Positions 41,832 through 51,306 of a stretch of DNA of 64,000 bases are shown piece after piece (the stretch's first letter is position 1; each line of letters starts with the position of its first letter). The stretch is from CAYOYK01 sp964408185. GTDB lineage: Bacteria > Bacillota > Clostridia > Christensenellales > Aristaeellaceae. Under the pieces are notes generated by a model, which saw only the letters and a list, made by a program, of their open reading frames with translations, did not search any database and was not told the DNA's origin. The position numbers and the translations under genes are program-made. The stretch lies in NCBI GenBank assembly GCA_964408185.1, contig CAYOYK010000006.1:1-64000 (forward strand), written 5' to 3'.

Positions 41832-43220
41832 TTGCGCAAGAACGCGCTAACCGGCAAGCAGCCGCTCATGAGCCGCATGATTCGCCCGGAACGGGTGATG
41901 GCGCTTGGCTTTTTGGCGATGATTCTGCTGGGCACGGCGCTGCTTTCGCTTCCCGTGGCGACGGTGGAGCGCCGCTCGGCGGGCGTACTCAACGCGCTGT
42001 TTACCGCCACGTCCGCCGTTTGCGTTACCGGGCTGGCGGTCTTGGATACGGGCACGGTGTTTTCCGTGTTTGGCAAGGTGGTCATTATCGCGCTCATCCA
42101 AATCGGCGGGTTGGGCTTTATGGTGTTTGCCACGCTGATTATGGTCGCGCTGGGGCGGCGGATCTCGCTGCGCAACCGCGTGCTCATCCGCGAATCCATG
42201 AATGCGACAAGCCTGTCCGGGCTGGTCAGGCTGTCGATTTGGTTCTTCGGGCTGGCGCTGGTGATCGAGCTGCTGGGCGCGTGTATTTTGGGCATTCGTT
42301 TTATTCCCATGTATGGCGTGGGCAAGGGGATCCTGTACAGCCTGTTTCACTCCGTCAGCGCGTTCTGCAACGCGGGATTTGACTTGTTTGGCGACTTTCA
42401 GAGCCTCGCGGGCTTTCAGCGCGACCCGCTTGTGCTGCTCACGTTGACGGCGCTGATCGTGCTGGGCGGGCTGGGCTTCTCGGTCATTACGGAATGCCTG
42501 CACTTCAGCCGCGCGCGAACGAGGCTTTCGCTGCACACCAAGCTGGTGCTGGTGACCAGCGCGATACTGCTGGTCAGCGGCACGGCGCTGATCGCGCTGC
42601 TGGAGTGGGACAATCCCGCCACGCTTGCCGGCGGCGACCTGAACAACGGGGACAAGCTGCTCAACGCGCTTTTTCAATCCGTCACGCTGCGCACGGCCGG
42701 GTTTGCCAGCTTCGATCAGGCAAACCTGCGGGATAGCAGCAAGCTGCTGGGCCTGTTGTATATGTTTGTCGGCGGATCGCCCGCCTCCACAAGCGGCGGC
42801 GTAAAGACCACCACCCTTGCCACGCTGGCGCTGGTGGTCATCAGCTCCATCCACGGCAGGCGGGAGGTCAACGTGTTTGGCAAGCGGCTCGACATCGGCA
42901 CCATCCGGCGCGCGCTGGTCATCGCGTCCATTGGAGCTGTCGCGGTGCTGCTGGGCGGCGTGCTGCTGGCGGTGCTGGAGCGCGACAGCGGCATCCCGCT
43001 GATCGACCTGATATACGAGACGGTATCCGCCTTTGCGACGGTTGGCCTCTCCAGCGCGGGAACGCCGAACCTTTCGGCCGCAAGCCGTATCGTGCTGCTT
43101 CCCATGATGTTCTTGGGCCGCGTGGGGCCGCTGACGCTGGCCTACGCATTGGCCGCGCGGGAGGGGGACGACTCCGCCAACCATGTTCGGTATCCCGAAG
43201 AAAAAATAATGATCGGATAG
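41832..43220 (+). CDS. ktrB: Potassium uptake channel subunit KtrB
   Basis: A 462-residue TrkH/KtrB-type membrane protein. Four pore-loop repeats carry the selectivity-filter glycines: TSAVCVTGL, SAFCNAGFD, TLRTAGFAS and SAFATVGLSS. The start is TTG 41832 with GGGAGGGG upstream; ATG 41868 is less well supported. KtrA follows after 12 bp, completing the system. Potassium or sodium-dependent potassium uptake is the family function. Confidence 0.94.
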   Translation: MRKNALTGKQPLMSRMIRPERVMALGFLAMILLGTALLSLPVATVERRSAGVLNALFTATSAVCVTGLAVLDTGTVFSVFGKVVIIALIQIGGLGFMVFATLIMVALGRRISLRNRVLIRESMNATSLSGLVRLSIWFFGLALVIELLGACILGIRFIPMYGVGKGILYSLFHSVSAFCNAGFDLFGDFQSLAGFQRDPLVLLTLTALIVLGGLGFSVITECLHFSRARTRLSLHTKLVLVTSAILLVSGTALIALLEWDNPATLAGGDLNNGDKLLNALFQSVTLRTAGFASFDQANLRDSSKLLGLLYMFVGGSPASTSGGVKTTTLATLALVVISSIHGRREVNVFGKRLDIGTIRRALVIASIGAVAVLLGGVLLAVLERDSGIPLIDLIYETVSAFATVGLSSAGTPNLSAASRIVLLPMMFLGRVGPLTLAYALAAREGDDSANHVRYPEEKIMIG

Positions 43221-43232
43221 GGGAGCACTGCT

Positions 43233-43892
43233 ATGAAAGGGAAAAGCAAGCAATTCTTGGTCGTAGGCTTGGGCCGCTTTGGCTCCAGCCTCGCCGCGGC
43301 GCTGTGCCAGATGGGGCACGAGGTGCTGGCCGTTGATAAGGATGAGGAGCTCGTCAACGACGTCGCACCGTTTGTGACGCAGGCCATGCAGATGGACGCG
43401 ACCGACGAGGCCGCGCTGGCGGGCATCGGCGTGCGCAACTTCGATACGGCCATCGTGTCGATCGGGCAGAACATCCAAGACTCCATTTTGATCTGCGTAC
43501 TGCTTAAGGAACTGGGGATTCCGCGCCTGATCGCCAAGGCGACGGAGGAGCTGCACGGCAAGGTGCTGCGGAAGGTAGGCGCGGACCGCGTGGTCTTTCC
43601 GGAGCGCGAAATGGGCGTGCGGCTGGCCAAATCCTTGCTGACGCCCAATGTGCTGGATATGATGGAGCTTAGCGACGCGCACCAGCTTGTGGAGGTCACA
43701 CTGCCCGAAAAGTGGGCCGATCGCACCATTGCCGACGTCAACGTGCGTCGCAAATACGGGCTGAGCATCCTTGGGCTCCGCCGCGACGGACAGTTTATGA
43801 TGTCGCCGTCGGCGGACACCGCGTTCAGCGCCGGGGATACATTGCTGGTGCTGGGCGACATGGAAAGCATCGAAAAGCTGGAACGCGCGTAA
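43233..43892 (+). CDS. ktrA: Potassium uptake regulatory subunit KtrA (RCK)
   Basis: A 219-residue cytoplasmic RCK protein that gates KtrB in response to nucleotides. It has an N-terminal Rossmann motif GLGRFGSSLA (about residues 12-21), the acidic end of strand 2 in LAVDKDEE, and a C-terminal RCK_C domain (about 140-215). GGGGAG precedes the start. No c-di-AMP riboswitch was seen upstream of the pair. Confidence 0.95.
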   Translation: MKGKSKQFLVVGLGRFGSSLAAALCQMGHEVLAVDKDEELVNDVAPFVTQAMQMDATDEAALAGIGVRNFDTAIVSIGQNIQDSILICVLLKELGIPRLIAKATEELHGKVLRKVGADRVVFPEREMGVRLAKSLLTPNVLDMMELSDAHQLVEVTLPEKWADRTIADVNVRRKYGLSILGLRRDGQFMMSPSADTAFSAGDTLLVLGDMESIEKLERA

Positions 43893-43941
43893 AGCGCGCC
43901 GCCTGCGCATACAATCCCTTGAATACGAAGGAGGGAACCCA

Positions 43942-44706
43942 ATGAATCCTTATGACGCATCGCTTTTCGATCATCCCTGCTGCAAGCCGTTTGATTTGGA
44001 GGGCGGCCCCACGGGTGTTTTGCTGGTGCATGGCTTTACCGGCTGCGTATCGCACATGCGCCCGCTTGGCGACGCGCTCAACGGCTTGGGCTACACGGTC
44101 AAGGGCATCAACCTGCCCGGCCACGCCACCACGGAGGACGACATGGCCAAAACGGGCTGGGAGCAATGGCTGCAGGCCGTCAAGGAGGCGGTCGTGGACA
44201 TGAAGGCCCGGACGGATCGGCTTGCGGTGTGCGGCCTGTCAATGGGCGGCGTGCTGTCGCTGATTGTCGCCGAGCAGATGCAGGTGGATGCGTGCGTAAC
44301 CATCTCCGCGCCGATGGCGGTACAAAATAAGCTGATGGGCCTTGCAAACGTTCTGGGCCGCGTGTACCCGCGCATTGCGTGGATGAACACCACCGAGCAT
44401 CACAGGTCGCTGGATGTGGCGTACGATTATGGATACAGCGGCTTTCCCACCCGCAAGGCGGCTGATTTGAACAAGCTCATCCATCTGGCGCGGCAGAACC
44501 TGTTTGCGGTGCATTGCCCGGTGCTGTCCGTGCAATCCGCCGATGATGAGACCATCTGGGCGGGCAGCGCGGACTGCATTCTGGAGGGCGTCAACTCCGA
44601 GGTCAAGCAAAAGCTCTGGCTTCATGACGTGCCGCACGTATGCACCATCTCCAAGGAGCTGCCGTCCATTGCCGCGGCGATGGACGAGCTGCTCAAGGCG
44701 CTGTAA
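43942..44706 (+). CDS. Alpha/beta hydrolase, carboxylesterase (Est30-like)
   Basis: A 254-residue cytoplasmic esterase. The oxyanion-hole LVHGFTG, nucleophile Ser in CGLSMGG (about residue 96), Asp in QSADDETI and His in DVPHVCT complete the catalytic triad. GGAGG lies nine bases before the start. The natural ester is unknown. It stands 50 bp after ktrA and ends at a shared terminator. Confidence 0.9.
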   Translation: MNPYDASLFDHPCCKPFDLEGGPTGVLLVHGFTGCVSHMRPLGDALNGLGYTVKGINLPGHATTEDDMAKTGWEQWLQAVKEAVVDMKARTDRLAVCGLSMGGVLSLIVAEQMQVDACVTISAPMAVQNKLMGLANVLGRVYPRIAWMNTTEHHRSLDVAYDYGYSGFPTRKAADLNKLIHLARQNLFAVHCPVLSVQSADDETIWAGSADCILEGVNSEVKQKLWLHDVPHVCTISKELPSIAAAMDELLKAL

Positions 44707-44736
44707 CCGGGGCAGACAGGCGATTGACGAATAAAC

Positions 44737-44765
44737 AAAGGAGCCTCCCTTGCGGGGGCTCCTTT
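44737..44765. terminator. Bidirectional terminator between esterase and acetyltransferase genes
   Basis: AAAGGAGCC pairs with GGCTCCTTT around a GC-rich loop, between two converging genes. Confidence 0.8.
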
Positions 44766-44768
44766 GCG

Positions 44769-45251
44769 TTATGCTTTCAGCAGCAGGTCATATTCATAAC
44801 TCACATCATGATAGCGCTCGCTTTTGCGCGCGATCACCCGATCGAAGCCATATTGCGCGTAAATGTGCTTTGCCGGCGCGTTGCCGTCCTCCACGCCGAT
44901 GGTAAACTCCGTGTACCCTCTCGCACCAAGCGCGTCCAGCGTATCCTGCAAGAGACGCTGTCCAAGCCCGCAACCTTGCCGCTCCTTGCGGACGCGATAG
45001 GCAAACAGGTACGCGCGCTTGCCCGTTATCGCAACAAGCGGGTCGGTATCGGCATAACGCGCGTGCAGCTCGCCCAACAGCGCGCTGCCTGCAAACAGAC
45101 CGAACACATCGCTCTCGCGGCTTTCGAGCTCCCGCGCATACCCTGCAATGGCCTGCTGCGGGTCGTCGTATGGGAACAGCGCCAGCAGCAGCGGCAGCTC
45201 CGCCACGGACAGCGGCCGGACGAGAATCTCGTCCGTGGGCAGGCGCCTCAC
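44769..45251 (-). CDS. GNAT-family acetyltransferase
   Basis: A 160-residue acetyltransferase. The acetyl-CoA-binding region reads VRKERQGCGLGQRLLQ (about residues 88-103), followed by FTIGVEDGNAPAKHIYAQYGF. GTG 45251 overlaps the stop of the ABC exporter gene as GTGA, so it is translated with it. A resistance or modification role beside an exporter is possible but unproven. Confidence 0.88.
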   Translation of the reverse strand: MRRLPTDEILVRPLSVAELPLLLALFPYDDPQQAIAGYARELESRESDVFGLFAGSALLGELHARYADTDPLVAITGKRAYLFAYRVRKERQGCGLGQRLLQDTLDALGARGYTEFTIGVEDGNAPAKHIYAQYGFDRVIARKSERYHDVSYEYDLLLKA

Positions 45252-47056
45252 GGCAGCTCCACGCCCTGCTCGCGGGCCTGCGTGGTGTACAGCTTGTAGT
45301 ACAAGCCCTTCTTCGCCATCAGCTCGTCATGGCTGCCGCTCTCCTGTATCCCCTTGTTGCCGATATAGAGGATTTTGTCGCAGTTCTTGATGGTGCTCAG
45401 CCTGTGCGCGATGATAAACGACGTGCGGCCCTTGAGCAGCGCCTGAATGCCCTCTTGCAGCAGCCGCTCCGTTTTGGTATCGATGGAGGAGGTCGCCTCG
45501 TCCAGAATAAGGATTTTCGGGTCGCTCAGCAGCGTGCGGGCAAAGGCGATCAGCTGCTTCTGGCCTTGGGACAGGCCGCTGCCGCGCTCGTTGACGGTGG
45601 TTCGGTAGCCCTGCGACATCTCGCGGATAAAGTCGTCCGCGCGCACGGCCTTTGCGGCGGCGCGGATATCGGCGTCGGTCGCGTCCAGACGGCCGTAGCG
45701 GATGTTATCCAGGATGGTTCCGCTGAAGATAAAGCTGTCCTGAAGCATGATACCGAGCTGCGTGCGCAGGCTGTGCAGCGTTACGCCGCTCACGTCGTAC
45801 TCTTGCCGATCGTCCTGCCCGCGCAGCGAAATGGAGCCCTCGTTGATGTTGTAGAAGCGGCACAGCAGGTTGACAACGGTGCTTTTGCCCGCTCCGGTCG
45901 GCCCGACCAGCGCGACGCTCTGCCCGGCGTCCACATGCAGGTCGATGTGCTCAAGCACGTTCACGCCCTCGTCATAGGCGAATGTCACGTTGCGAAAATC
46001 CACCTGCCCGTCGATCTCCGGCAGCACAACCGCGTCCGGCTTGTCGTCCACCACAACAGGCTCGTCCATCGTTTCAAAAATACGCTCCAAGTACGCCAAG
46101 TTGTTCACAAAGGAATTGTAGATGTTGGCAAGGTTTGTGATGGGCTGCCAGAACCGCGATACATACTGCCCCATGGCGAGGATCACGCCAAAGCTGACCA
46201 TCGCGCCGCTCATCCAGTACACGCCCGCCGTATACATAAACGAGAACACGATCTGGGTGATGATCTCGCTGCTCAGCCATACCGTGTTGCTGATGTAGAT
46301 GGCCTTCATCCACACCGTTCGGCAGGCGGTCGCCAGCTTGTCCATGATGGACTTGTTCTCCTCCTGCCGCGCAAAAAGCTGGGATACGCGCACGCCGTCG
46401 ATGGACTCGGCCAGATAGGCGTTAAAGTTGGAGCTTTTGTTGCTCTGCTCGCGCCAAGCCTTGCGCTGCTTGGGCTTGAGGAGGAAGATCACCACTGTAA
46501 AGACCGGCAGCCCGGCCACGATGATGCCCGCCAGCAGCGCGTTGGTGGAGAACATAAACACCATGATAAAAATGATATTCATGATCTCCAGCAGGCTGTT
46601 GATGATCCCGTTGCTGAGGATATCGGAGACGGAGTTGACATAGTTGATGACGCGCACGAGGATCTTTCCGGCCGGACGGCTGTCGTAATAGCTGAACGGC
46701 AGGCGCTGCAGGTGCGCAAACAAATCGGTACGGATATCGTAGATAATGTCTTGGCTCACGTTGGCCATAATGCGGCTGCGAATGGTGGTGAACACGATGC
46801 TGATGAGAATGACGCCCACGAAGATCAGCCCCATTTGCCACAGCAGGGCCACGTTTTTGTTGGGCACGGCGTCGTCCAGCACCCATTGCGTGATTTTTGG
46901 GATGAACAGCGAGCTTACGCTGGCTGCCGCGCTCAGCAGCAGCGCGAGGATCATCTTTTTGCGGTGCTTGCCGATGTACTTGCCCGCTCGCTTTAGGTGC
47001 TTGAGGTTAAACGGCGTTTCCAGCCGCTCGTCCACGTCAAACTTGTTGCGTGCCAT
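45248..47056 (-). CDS. Heterodimeric ABC exporter, catalytic half
   Basis: A 602-residue membrane-ATPase half-transporter. Six membrane segments (about residues 35-330) precede an ATPase domain with Walker A GPTGAGKST, a non-canonical signature LSQGQKQ, Walker B ILILDEATSSID with the catalytic Glu, and H-loop IIAHRLS. Its Walker motifs and the partner's LSGGQ make the active ATP site. It starts at TGATG, overlapping the partner's stop by one base. BmrCD-type multidrug export is the nearest precedent. Confidence 0.93.
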   Translation of the reverse strand: MARNKFDVDERLETPFNLKHLKRAGKYIGKHRKKMILALLLSAAASVSSLFIPKITQWVLDDAVPNKNVALLWQMGLIFVGVILISIVFTTIRSRIMANVSQDIIYDIRTDLFAHLQRLPFSYYDSRPAGKILVRVINYVNSVSDILSNGIINSLLEIMNIIFIMVFMFSTNALLAGIIVAGLPVFTVVIFLLKPKQRKAWREQSNKSSNFNAYLAESIDGVRVSQLFARQEENKSIMDKLATACRTVWMKAIYISNTVWLSSEIITQIVFSFMYTAGVYWMSGAMVSFGVILAMGQYVSRFWQPITNLANIYNSFVNNLAYLERIFETMDEPVVVDDKPDAVVLPEIDGQVDFRNVTFAYDEGVNVLEHIDLHVDAGQSVALVGPTGAGKSTVVNLLCRFYNINEGSISLRGQDDRQEYDVSGVTLHSLRTQLGIMLQDSFIFSGTILDNIRYGRLDATDADIRAAAKAVRADDFIREMSQGYRTTVNERGSGLSQGQKQLIAFARTLLSDPKILILDEATSSIDTKTERLLQEGIQALLKGRTSFIIAHRLSTIKNCDKILYIGNKGIQESGSHDELMAKKGLYYKLYTTQAREQGVELP

Positions 47057-48801
47057 CAGCCAGCCACCTCCGTTTCGATCGGCAGGTCGTTTTGCAGCGC
47101 GTAGGTCTCGTAGTAGTAGCCGCGCTGAGCCAGCAGCTCCTTATGCGTGCCGCGCTCGGCGATACGCCCATCCTTGACCACGAGGATCAGATCCGCGTCC
47201 TTTACGGAGGAGATGCGCTGCGCAATGATGACCTTGGTGCAGGCGAAGGGCAGCTCGCGGAGCTGCTGCTGGATGTACTGCTCGGTTTCCATGTCCACGG
47301 CGGAGGTCGTATCGTCCATCACAAGGATGGAGGGCTTTACGGCCATGGCCCGCGCCAGCGCGATACGCTGCCGCTGCCCGCCGCTCAGGCCCACGCCGCG
47401 CTCGCCGATGATGGTATCGTATCCCTCGCTCAGGCGGCGCACAAACTCGTCCGCGTCGGCGCGAACGGCAAAATCCTTCATCTCGTCCTCGGTGAGCGAC
47501 GGGTTGCCGAACGCGATGTTGCCGTCCACGGTGTCCGAGAACAAAAACACGTCCTGCGTCGCGGTGCCGATTCCGCCGCGAAGCTGCTGCACCCGCCAGC
47601 GCCGCACGTTGCAGCCGTCCACCAGCACCTCGCCGCTGTTCGCGTCATAAAACCGGGCCAGCAGGTTGATCAGCGTGGTCTTGCCGGAGCCTGTCGGGCC
47701 CATGATCGCCAGCGTTTGGCCGGCCTCCACACGGAAGCTCACATCCTGCAATATTTTGTGCTTGTCCAGCTGAAAGCTCACGTTGCGGAACTCAATCTCC
47801 CCGCGCATGCGCCCGTGCTCCACGGCGTCGTCCGCGTCCACAATGCTCGGCTGGGCGTAGTAGATTTCCATTACCTTATCGCACGAGGCGCTGAAGCGCT
47901 GGTAATCGTTGAGCAGGTTGCCAAGGCTGCGCATGGGGTTGCTCAGCGCCCAGCTCAGGCTGGTAAAGATGGTCAGCTCGCCCGGCGTCAGCTCGCCCTG
48001 AATGATAAAGAAGCCGCCCACAAAGACCGTAATCAGCGTCATTGCGTTGGCCAGCACCTCGATCAGGGGGTAGAAGGACAGCCACATCTTGTTGATATCA
48101 AGATGGGCTTTCCGGAACGCGCCGTTCTTTTCGCCAAAGCTCTTTTTCTCGTAGTCCTCGCGCGCGAAGGCCTTGACCACGCGGTTGCCCGCGATGTTCT
48201 CCTGCGCGGCGGTGTTCATGTTGGACAGCTTGTCTCGCATGTCGATAAACAGCGGCCGCACCTTGGAGGAGTACACCTTGGTAATGAGCATCAGCAGCGG
48301 CGTAACCAGCACCAGCATCAGCGTCAGCTTCCAGTTGACAAAAAACAGGTAGATCGTGGTCGAAAGGAACATCACTACGCAATCCACGGATACGTAGTCG
48401 ATGTAGCTTAAAAAGTGACGGCACCAATCCAAATCGGCGGAGAGGCGCGTCATCAGGTCTCCGGTGCGGTTGCGATCAAAAAAACGCATGTCCTGGTATT
48501 GCAGCTTGCCAAACAGCCCGCGCCGCAGGTTGTACATGACGTCCTGAGAGCTGGTTTCCACAAGCACCACCATCAGGTAGCGGCTTCCCTCGCGCAGAAT
48601 CTTGAAGCCCAGCATCCAAAGCAGAATGGGAATCAACGGATCGGGGTTTTGGGCCACAATCACATCGTCCACCAGCCGCGCGGTCAGCGCGGGGTTGATG
48701 AGCAGCATGACCGAGGTTACCGCGCTGATGACCAGCGCCCATACGTGCCATTTGTGGTAGCGCTTGTCCATGTTGCGCCAGAGGAATTTGAGCTGGCTCA
48801 T
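47056..48801 (-). CDS. Heterodimeric ABC exporter, degenerate half
   Basis: A 581-residue half-transporter with a canonical signature (LSGGQRQRIALARA) but Asp in place of the catalytic Glu in Walker B (LVMDDTTSAVD) and Gln in place of His in the H-loop (IIAQRIS). This is the pattern of degenerate-site subunits in asymmetric exporters. Six membrane segments lie before about residue 320. It precedes the catalytic half. The GH78 gene is 73 bp upstream on the same strand; the gap contains a GC hairpin. Confidence 0.93.
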   Translation of the reverse strand: MSQLKFLWRNMDKRYHKWHVWALVISAVTSVMLLINPALTARLVDDVIVAQNPDPLIPILLWMLGFKILREGSRYLMVVLVETSSQDVMYNLRRGLFGKLQYQDMRFFDRNRTGDLMTRLSADLDWCRHFLSYIDYVSVDCVVMFLSTTIYLFFVNWKLTLMLVLVTPLLMLITKVYSSKVRPLFIDMRDKLSNMNTAAQENIAGNRVVKAFAREDYEKKSFGEKNGAFRKAHLDINKMWLSFYPLIEVLANAMTLITVFVGGFFIIQGELTPGELTIFTSLSWALSNPMRSLGNLLNDYQRFSASCDKVMEIYYAQPSIVDADDAVEHGRMRGEIEFRNVSFQLDKHKILQDVSFRVEAGQTLAIMGPTGSGKTTLINLLARFYDANSGEVLVDGCNVRRWRVQQLRGGIGTATQDVFLFSDTVDGNIAFGNPSLTEDEMKDFAVRADADEFVRRLSEGYDTIIGERGVGLSGGQRQRIALARAMAVKPSILVMDDTTSAVDMETEQYIQQQLRELPFACTKVIIAQRISSVKDADLILVVKDGRIAERGTHKELLAQRGYYYETYALQNDLPIETEVAG

Positions 48802-48874
48802 AGAACCTCCTGCCCGGCGCTTGCCGCGGGCGGATTGTCAGGATGGGCGCGGCGGATTCATCCGCGCCGTTCGC

Positions 48875-51130
48875 CTAGCGGCGCACAAAGCGGTACTCCG
48901 TGCTGCAAGCGGGTCGGCTGGCTTCCCTGCAGTCCGCAAACGCGTAGCCGGCGGGCGCATACAGCGTTGCGCTTACCCGGCCGGGCAGCGCGACGGTGTA
49001 CAGCACCTCGTCGCCCTGCCTGCGCCATTTGAGCGCTACCCGTCCGGCGGGCAGCATGTGGTAGCCCTCGGCGCTTTGCATGGTGGCCGGGAAGAAGGGC
49101 CTGAGGTCGATCTCGTCCGGGGTGGTCAGGCGCGGGTTGACGCGCAGGCCCAGCAGGTTTTCGTAAAAGCAGCGGCTCACGTCGCCCCAGCAATGATGGT
49201 TGAGGCTGCCCACCTTCCCGCTTTCGTCCGCGTGGAAGATCTCGCGCAGGGTGGTCGCGCCGCGCGCGGCCCATGCGCCGTAGCTTGGGAAATCGGGCCG
49301 GGCGATCATTCGGAAGGCCAACTCGCCGTCGCCGTGCGCAAACAGCAGATCGAAGATCACGCGCATGCCCAAAAAGCCGATGTCCATGTGGTCGTTCTGC
49401 TCATGGATGAACTCCAGCAGGCGCGCGTAGGCGGCGGGCTCCTCCTGCGCGGTGAACAGGCCGTGGTAGAGCGCCATGGCCTGCGCGGTTTGGCAGGAAC
49501 CCAGCGCGGTCAGCGTGTCCGCGTCGATCAGGCGCTCCCGCGCGGCGCGGCGGATCTCATCGGCCATGCTTTGCGCATAGTCGCGCTCCAGCGCCATGCC
49601 CAGCAGATCAAACAGCTCCGCAGCCTTGCGGGCCATATCCATACAGATGAGCGTATCCGTCACCACCAGCGGACACTTGCTGTCATCCGGCGGGCGGTTG
49701 ATGGACACCCAGTCGCACAGCCCAAACGCGAACAGCCCCTGCCCGTCGCGCCGGGTGTACATGTAGCGCAGGTAGCGCCAAATGGCGGGGGCGTTATCGG
49801 CAACGACCTGCCGATTGCCGGTGTAGCGATAAAGATAGTAGGGCAGGAGTACGATCACGGCGTCCCAAGCCGGGCCGTTGCCCCAATCGAACCCCCAGCC
49901 GCCCGTTGGGACGATGCCGGGCAGCATGCCATCTTCGGCCTGCGCCTTGCGAATGTTGCGCAGCCACTCGGCATAGGTGCGCTCCGCGCCGAAATTGAGC
50001 AGCATCTGCTCGCAGGAGAGCGCCGCGTCGCCCGTCCAGCCGTTCTTTTCGCGGTGGGGGCAGTCCGTGGGAAAGTAGGTCAGGTTGCTCAGCGTCGCGC
50101 GGCAGGTCATCGCCTGAATGGCGTTGACGATGGGGTCGGACGTGCGCAGCTCGCCGCGCGTCGCCACGCCGGAGTGCATCACCAAGTAGGTGAGCAGGGC
50201 GGGCATGGCTTGGTCTGGGCGGAGGCCCTTGACCAGCGCGTAGCGGAAGCCGTGGTACGTGAAGCGCGGCACATGCGTCTGCGGCCCGTCCTTGCAGATG
50301 TATACATCCTTCTGCACCAGATCGTCCGGGCCGTAGCGGTCCTCAAACTTGATGTTGGTCATATCCAAACGATCGCCTACGCGGTGCTCGCCAAAATAGA
50401 GCTCAAGCGTCTGCCCGGCTGTTCCGTCGATAGAAAGGCGGCACAGCCCGGCGTTGTTCTCGCCAAAGTCGTACAGCTCGCCCTCGTCCGTATGGGTGAC
50501 GGAAACTGGCGCGATCTCTCGCTCGATGACAATGGGCTCGCAGTCGCACAGGCGCTTTTCGCCCGTGGGCGCATCGCAAAGCTGGGCGCGGGGCAGATCG
50601 TCACACGGAGCGGAGGGATCAAACAGCTCCGGGCGCTCCCGGCGCGCGTCGTAGTGCTCGCCATAGCGCGTCGCGTCCATCAAAATGGGGGACTGCGCCA
50701 CTTGGAAGGAATCGTCGCTAGCAAGAACCGTCGCGCCGTCGCCCTCGCCCAGCGTCAGCGTGAGAGCCAAACGCGGCGTGCCGCGCCACACCGCAAGGTC
50801 AAAATCCCAAACATAGCCGGCAAAATCGTTCTGGAAGCCGTTGCCCAACAGGACGCAGAGCACGTTGTCGCCATCCCGCAGATGGGGCGACAGGTCATAC
50901 TCGTCATAATACACAAGCTCCGTCGGCGCGCTGATGTAGGGGGCGAGCGGGCCCTTGGTCAGCTCCTCGCCGTTGAGGAACAGCGCGTAAAAGCCCAGCC
51001 CGGTGATAACAAGGCGGGCCCTCTCGCCGCAATCGGCATGAAAACGACGGCGGAAAAGCGGGGCGGGGACAAAGCGCTCCCGTGTGCTGAAGGCATGGCC
51101 CGCATAGATGAACTGCATTGGATATGTCAT
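48875..51130 (-). CDS. GH78 alpha-L-rhamnosidase, cytoplasmic
   Basis: A 751-residue glycoside hydrolase without a signal peptide. The N-terminal beta-domains (YALFLNGEEL; LLGNGFQND) are followed by an alpha/alpha barrel with the hallmark DCPHREKNGWTGDA and a C-terminal beta-domain. It should release rhamnose from imported oligosaccharides, for example from pectin fragments or plant glycosides. ATG 51130 follows AAAGGAG. It is separated from the broken tetR gene by a terminator. Short members of this family can have other specificities, so rhamnose is likely rather than proven. Confidence 0.9.
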   Translation of the reverse strand: MTYPMQFIYAGHAFSTRERFVPAPLFRRRFHADCGERARLVITGLGFYALFLNGEELTKGPLAPYISAPTELVYYDEYDLSPHLRDGDNVLCVLLGNGFQNDFAGYVWDFDLAVWRGTPRLALTLTLGEGDGATVLASDDSFQVAQSPILMDATRYGEHYDARRERPELFDPSAPCDDLPRAQLCDAPTGEKRLCDCEPIVIEREIAPVSVTHTDEGELYDFGENNAGLCRLSIDGTAGQTLELYFGEHRVGDRLDMTNIKFEDRYGPDDLVQKDVYICKDGPQTHVPRFTYHGFRYALVKGLRPDQAMPALLTYLVMHSGVATRGELRTSDPIVNAIQAMTCRATLSNLTYFPTDCPHREKNGWTGDAALSCEQMLLNFGAERTYAEWLRNIRKAQAEDGMLPGIVPTGGWGFDWGNGPAWDAVIVLLPYYLYRYTGNRQVVADNAPAIWRYLRYMYTRRDGQGLFAFGLCDWVSINRPPDDSKCPLVVTDTLICMDMARKAAELFDLLGMALERDYAQSMADEIRRAARERLIDADTLTALGSCQTAQAMALYHGLFTAQEEPAAYARLLEFIHEQNDHMDIGFLGMRVIFDLLFAHGDGELAFRMIARPDFPSYGAWAARGATTLREIFHADESGKVGSLNHHCWGDVSRCFYENLLGLRVNPRLTTPDEIDLRPFFPATMQSAEGYHMLPAGRVALKWRRQGDEVLYTVALPGRVSATLYAPAGYAFADCREASRPACSTEYRFVRR

Positions 51131-51235
51131 ATGGACACTCCTTTATCGTTGGTGCAGTTGCCAGTATATCATATTCTTATGCGAATGCGGATACTGTAAA
51201 AGGAAATTCATAAATTTAACAAAAAGCGCGGAACT

Positions 51236-51262
51236 TAAAAAAGTGGCAACGCCACTTTTCTT
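51236..51262 (-). terminator. Terminator of the tetR remnant
   Basis: On the minus strand AAAAGTGGC pairs with GCCACTTTT around a 3-nt loop and runs into further T residues. Confidence 0.8.
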
Positions 51263-51306
51263 GATGCGATAGGCCGACTGCTCCTCTGCTTGGGCTTTTG
51301 ACAAGC

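Noticed and set aside
48764..51199. 811-residue plus-strand ORF
   Set aside because: Antisense to the GH78 gene, which has all its family motifs on the minus strand.
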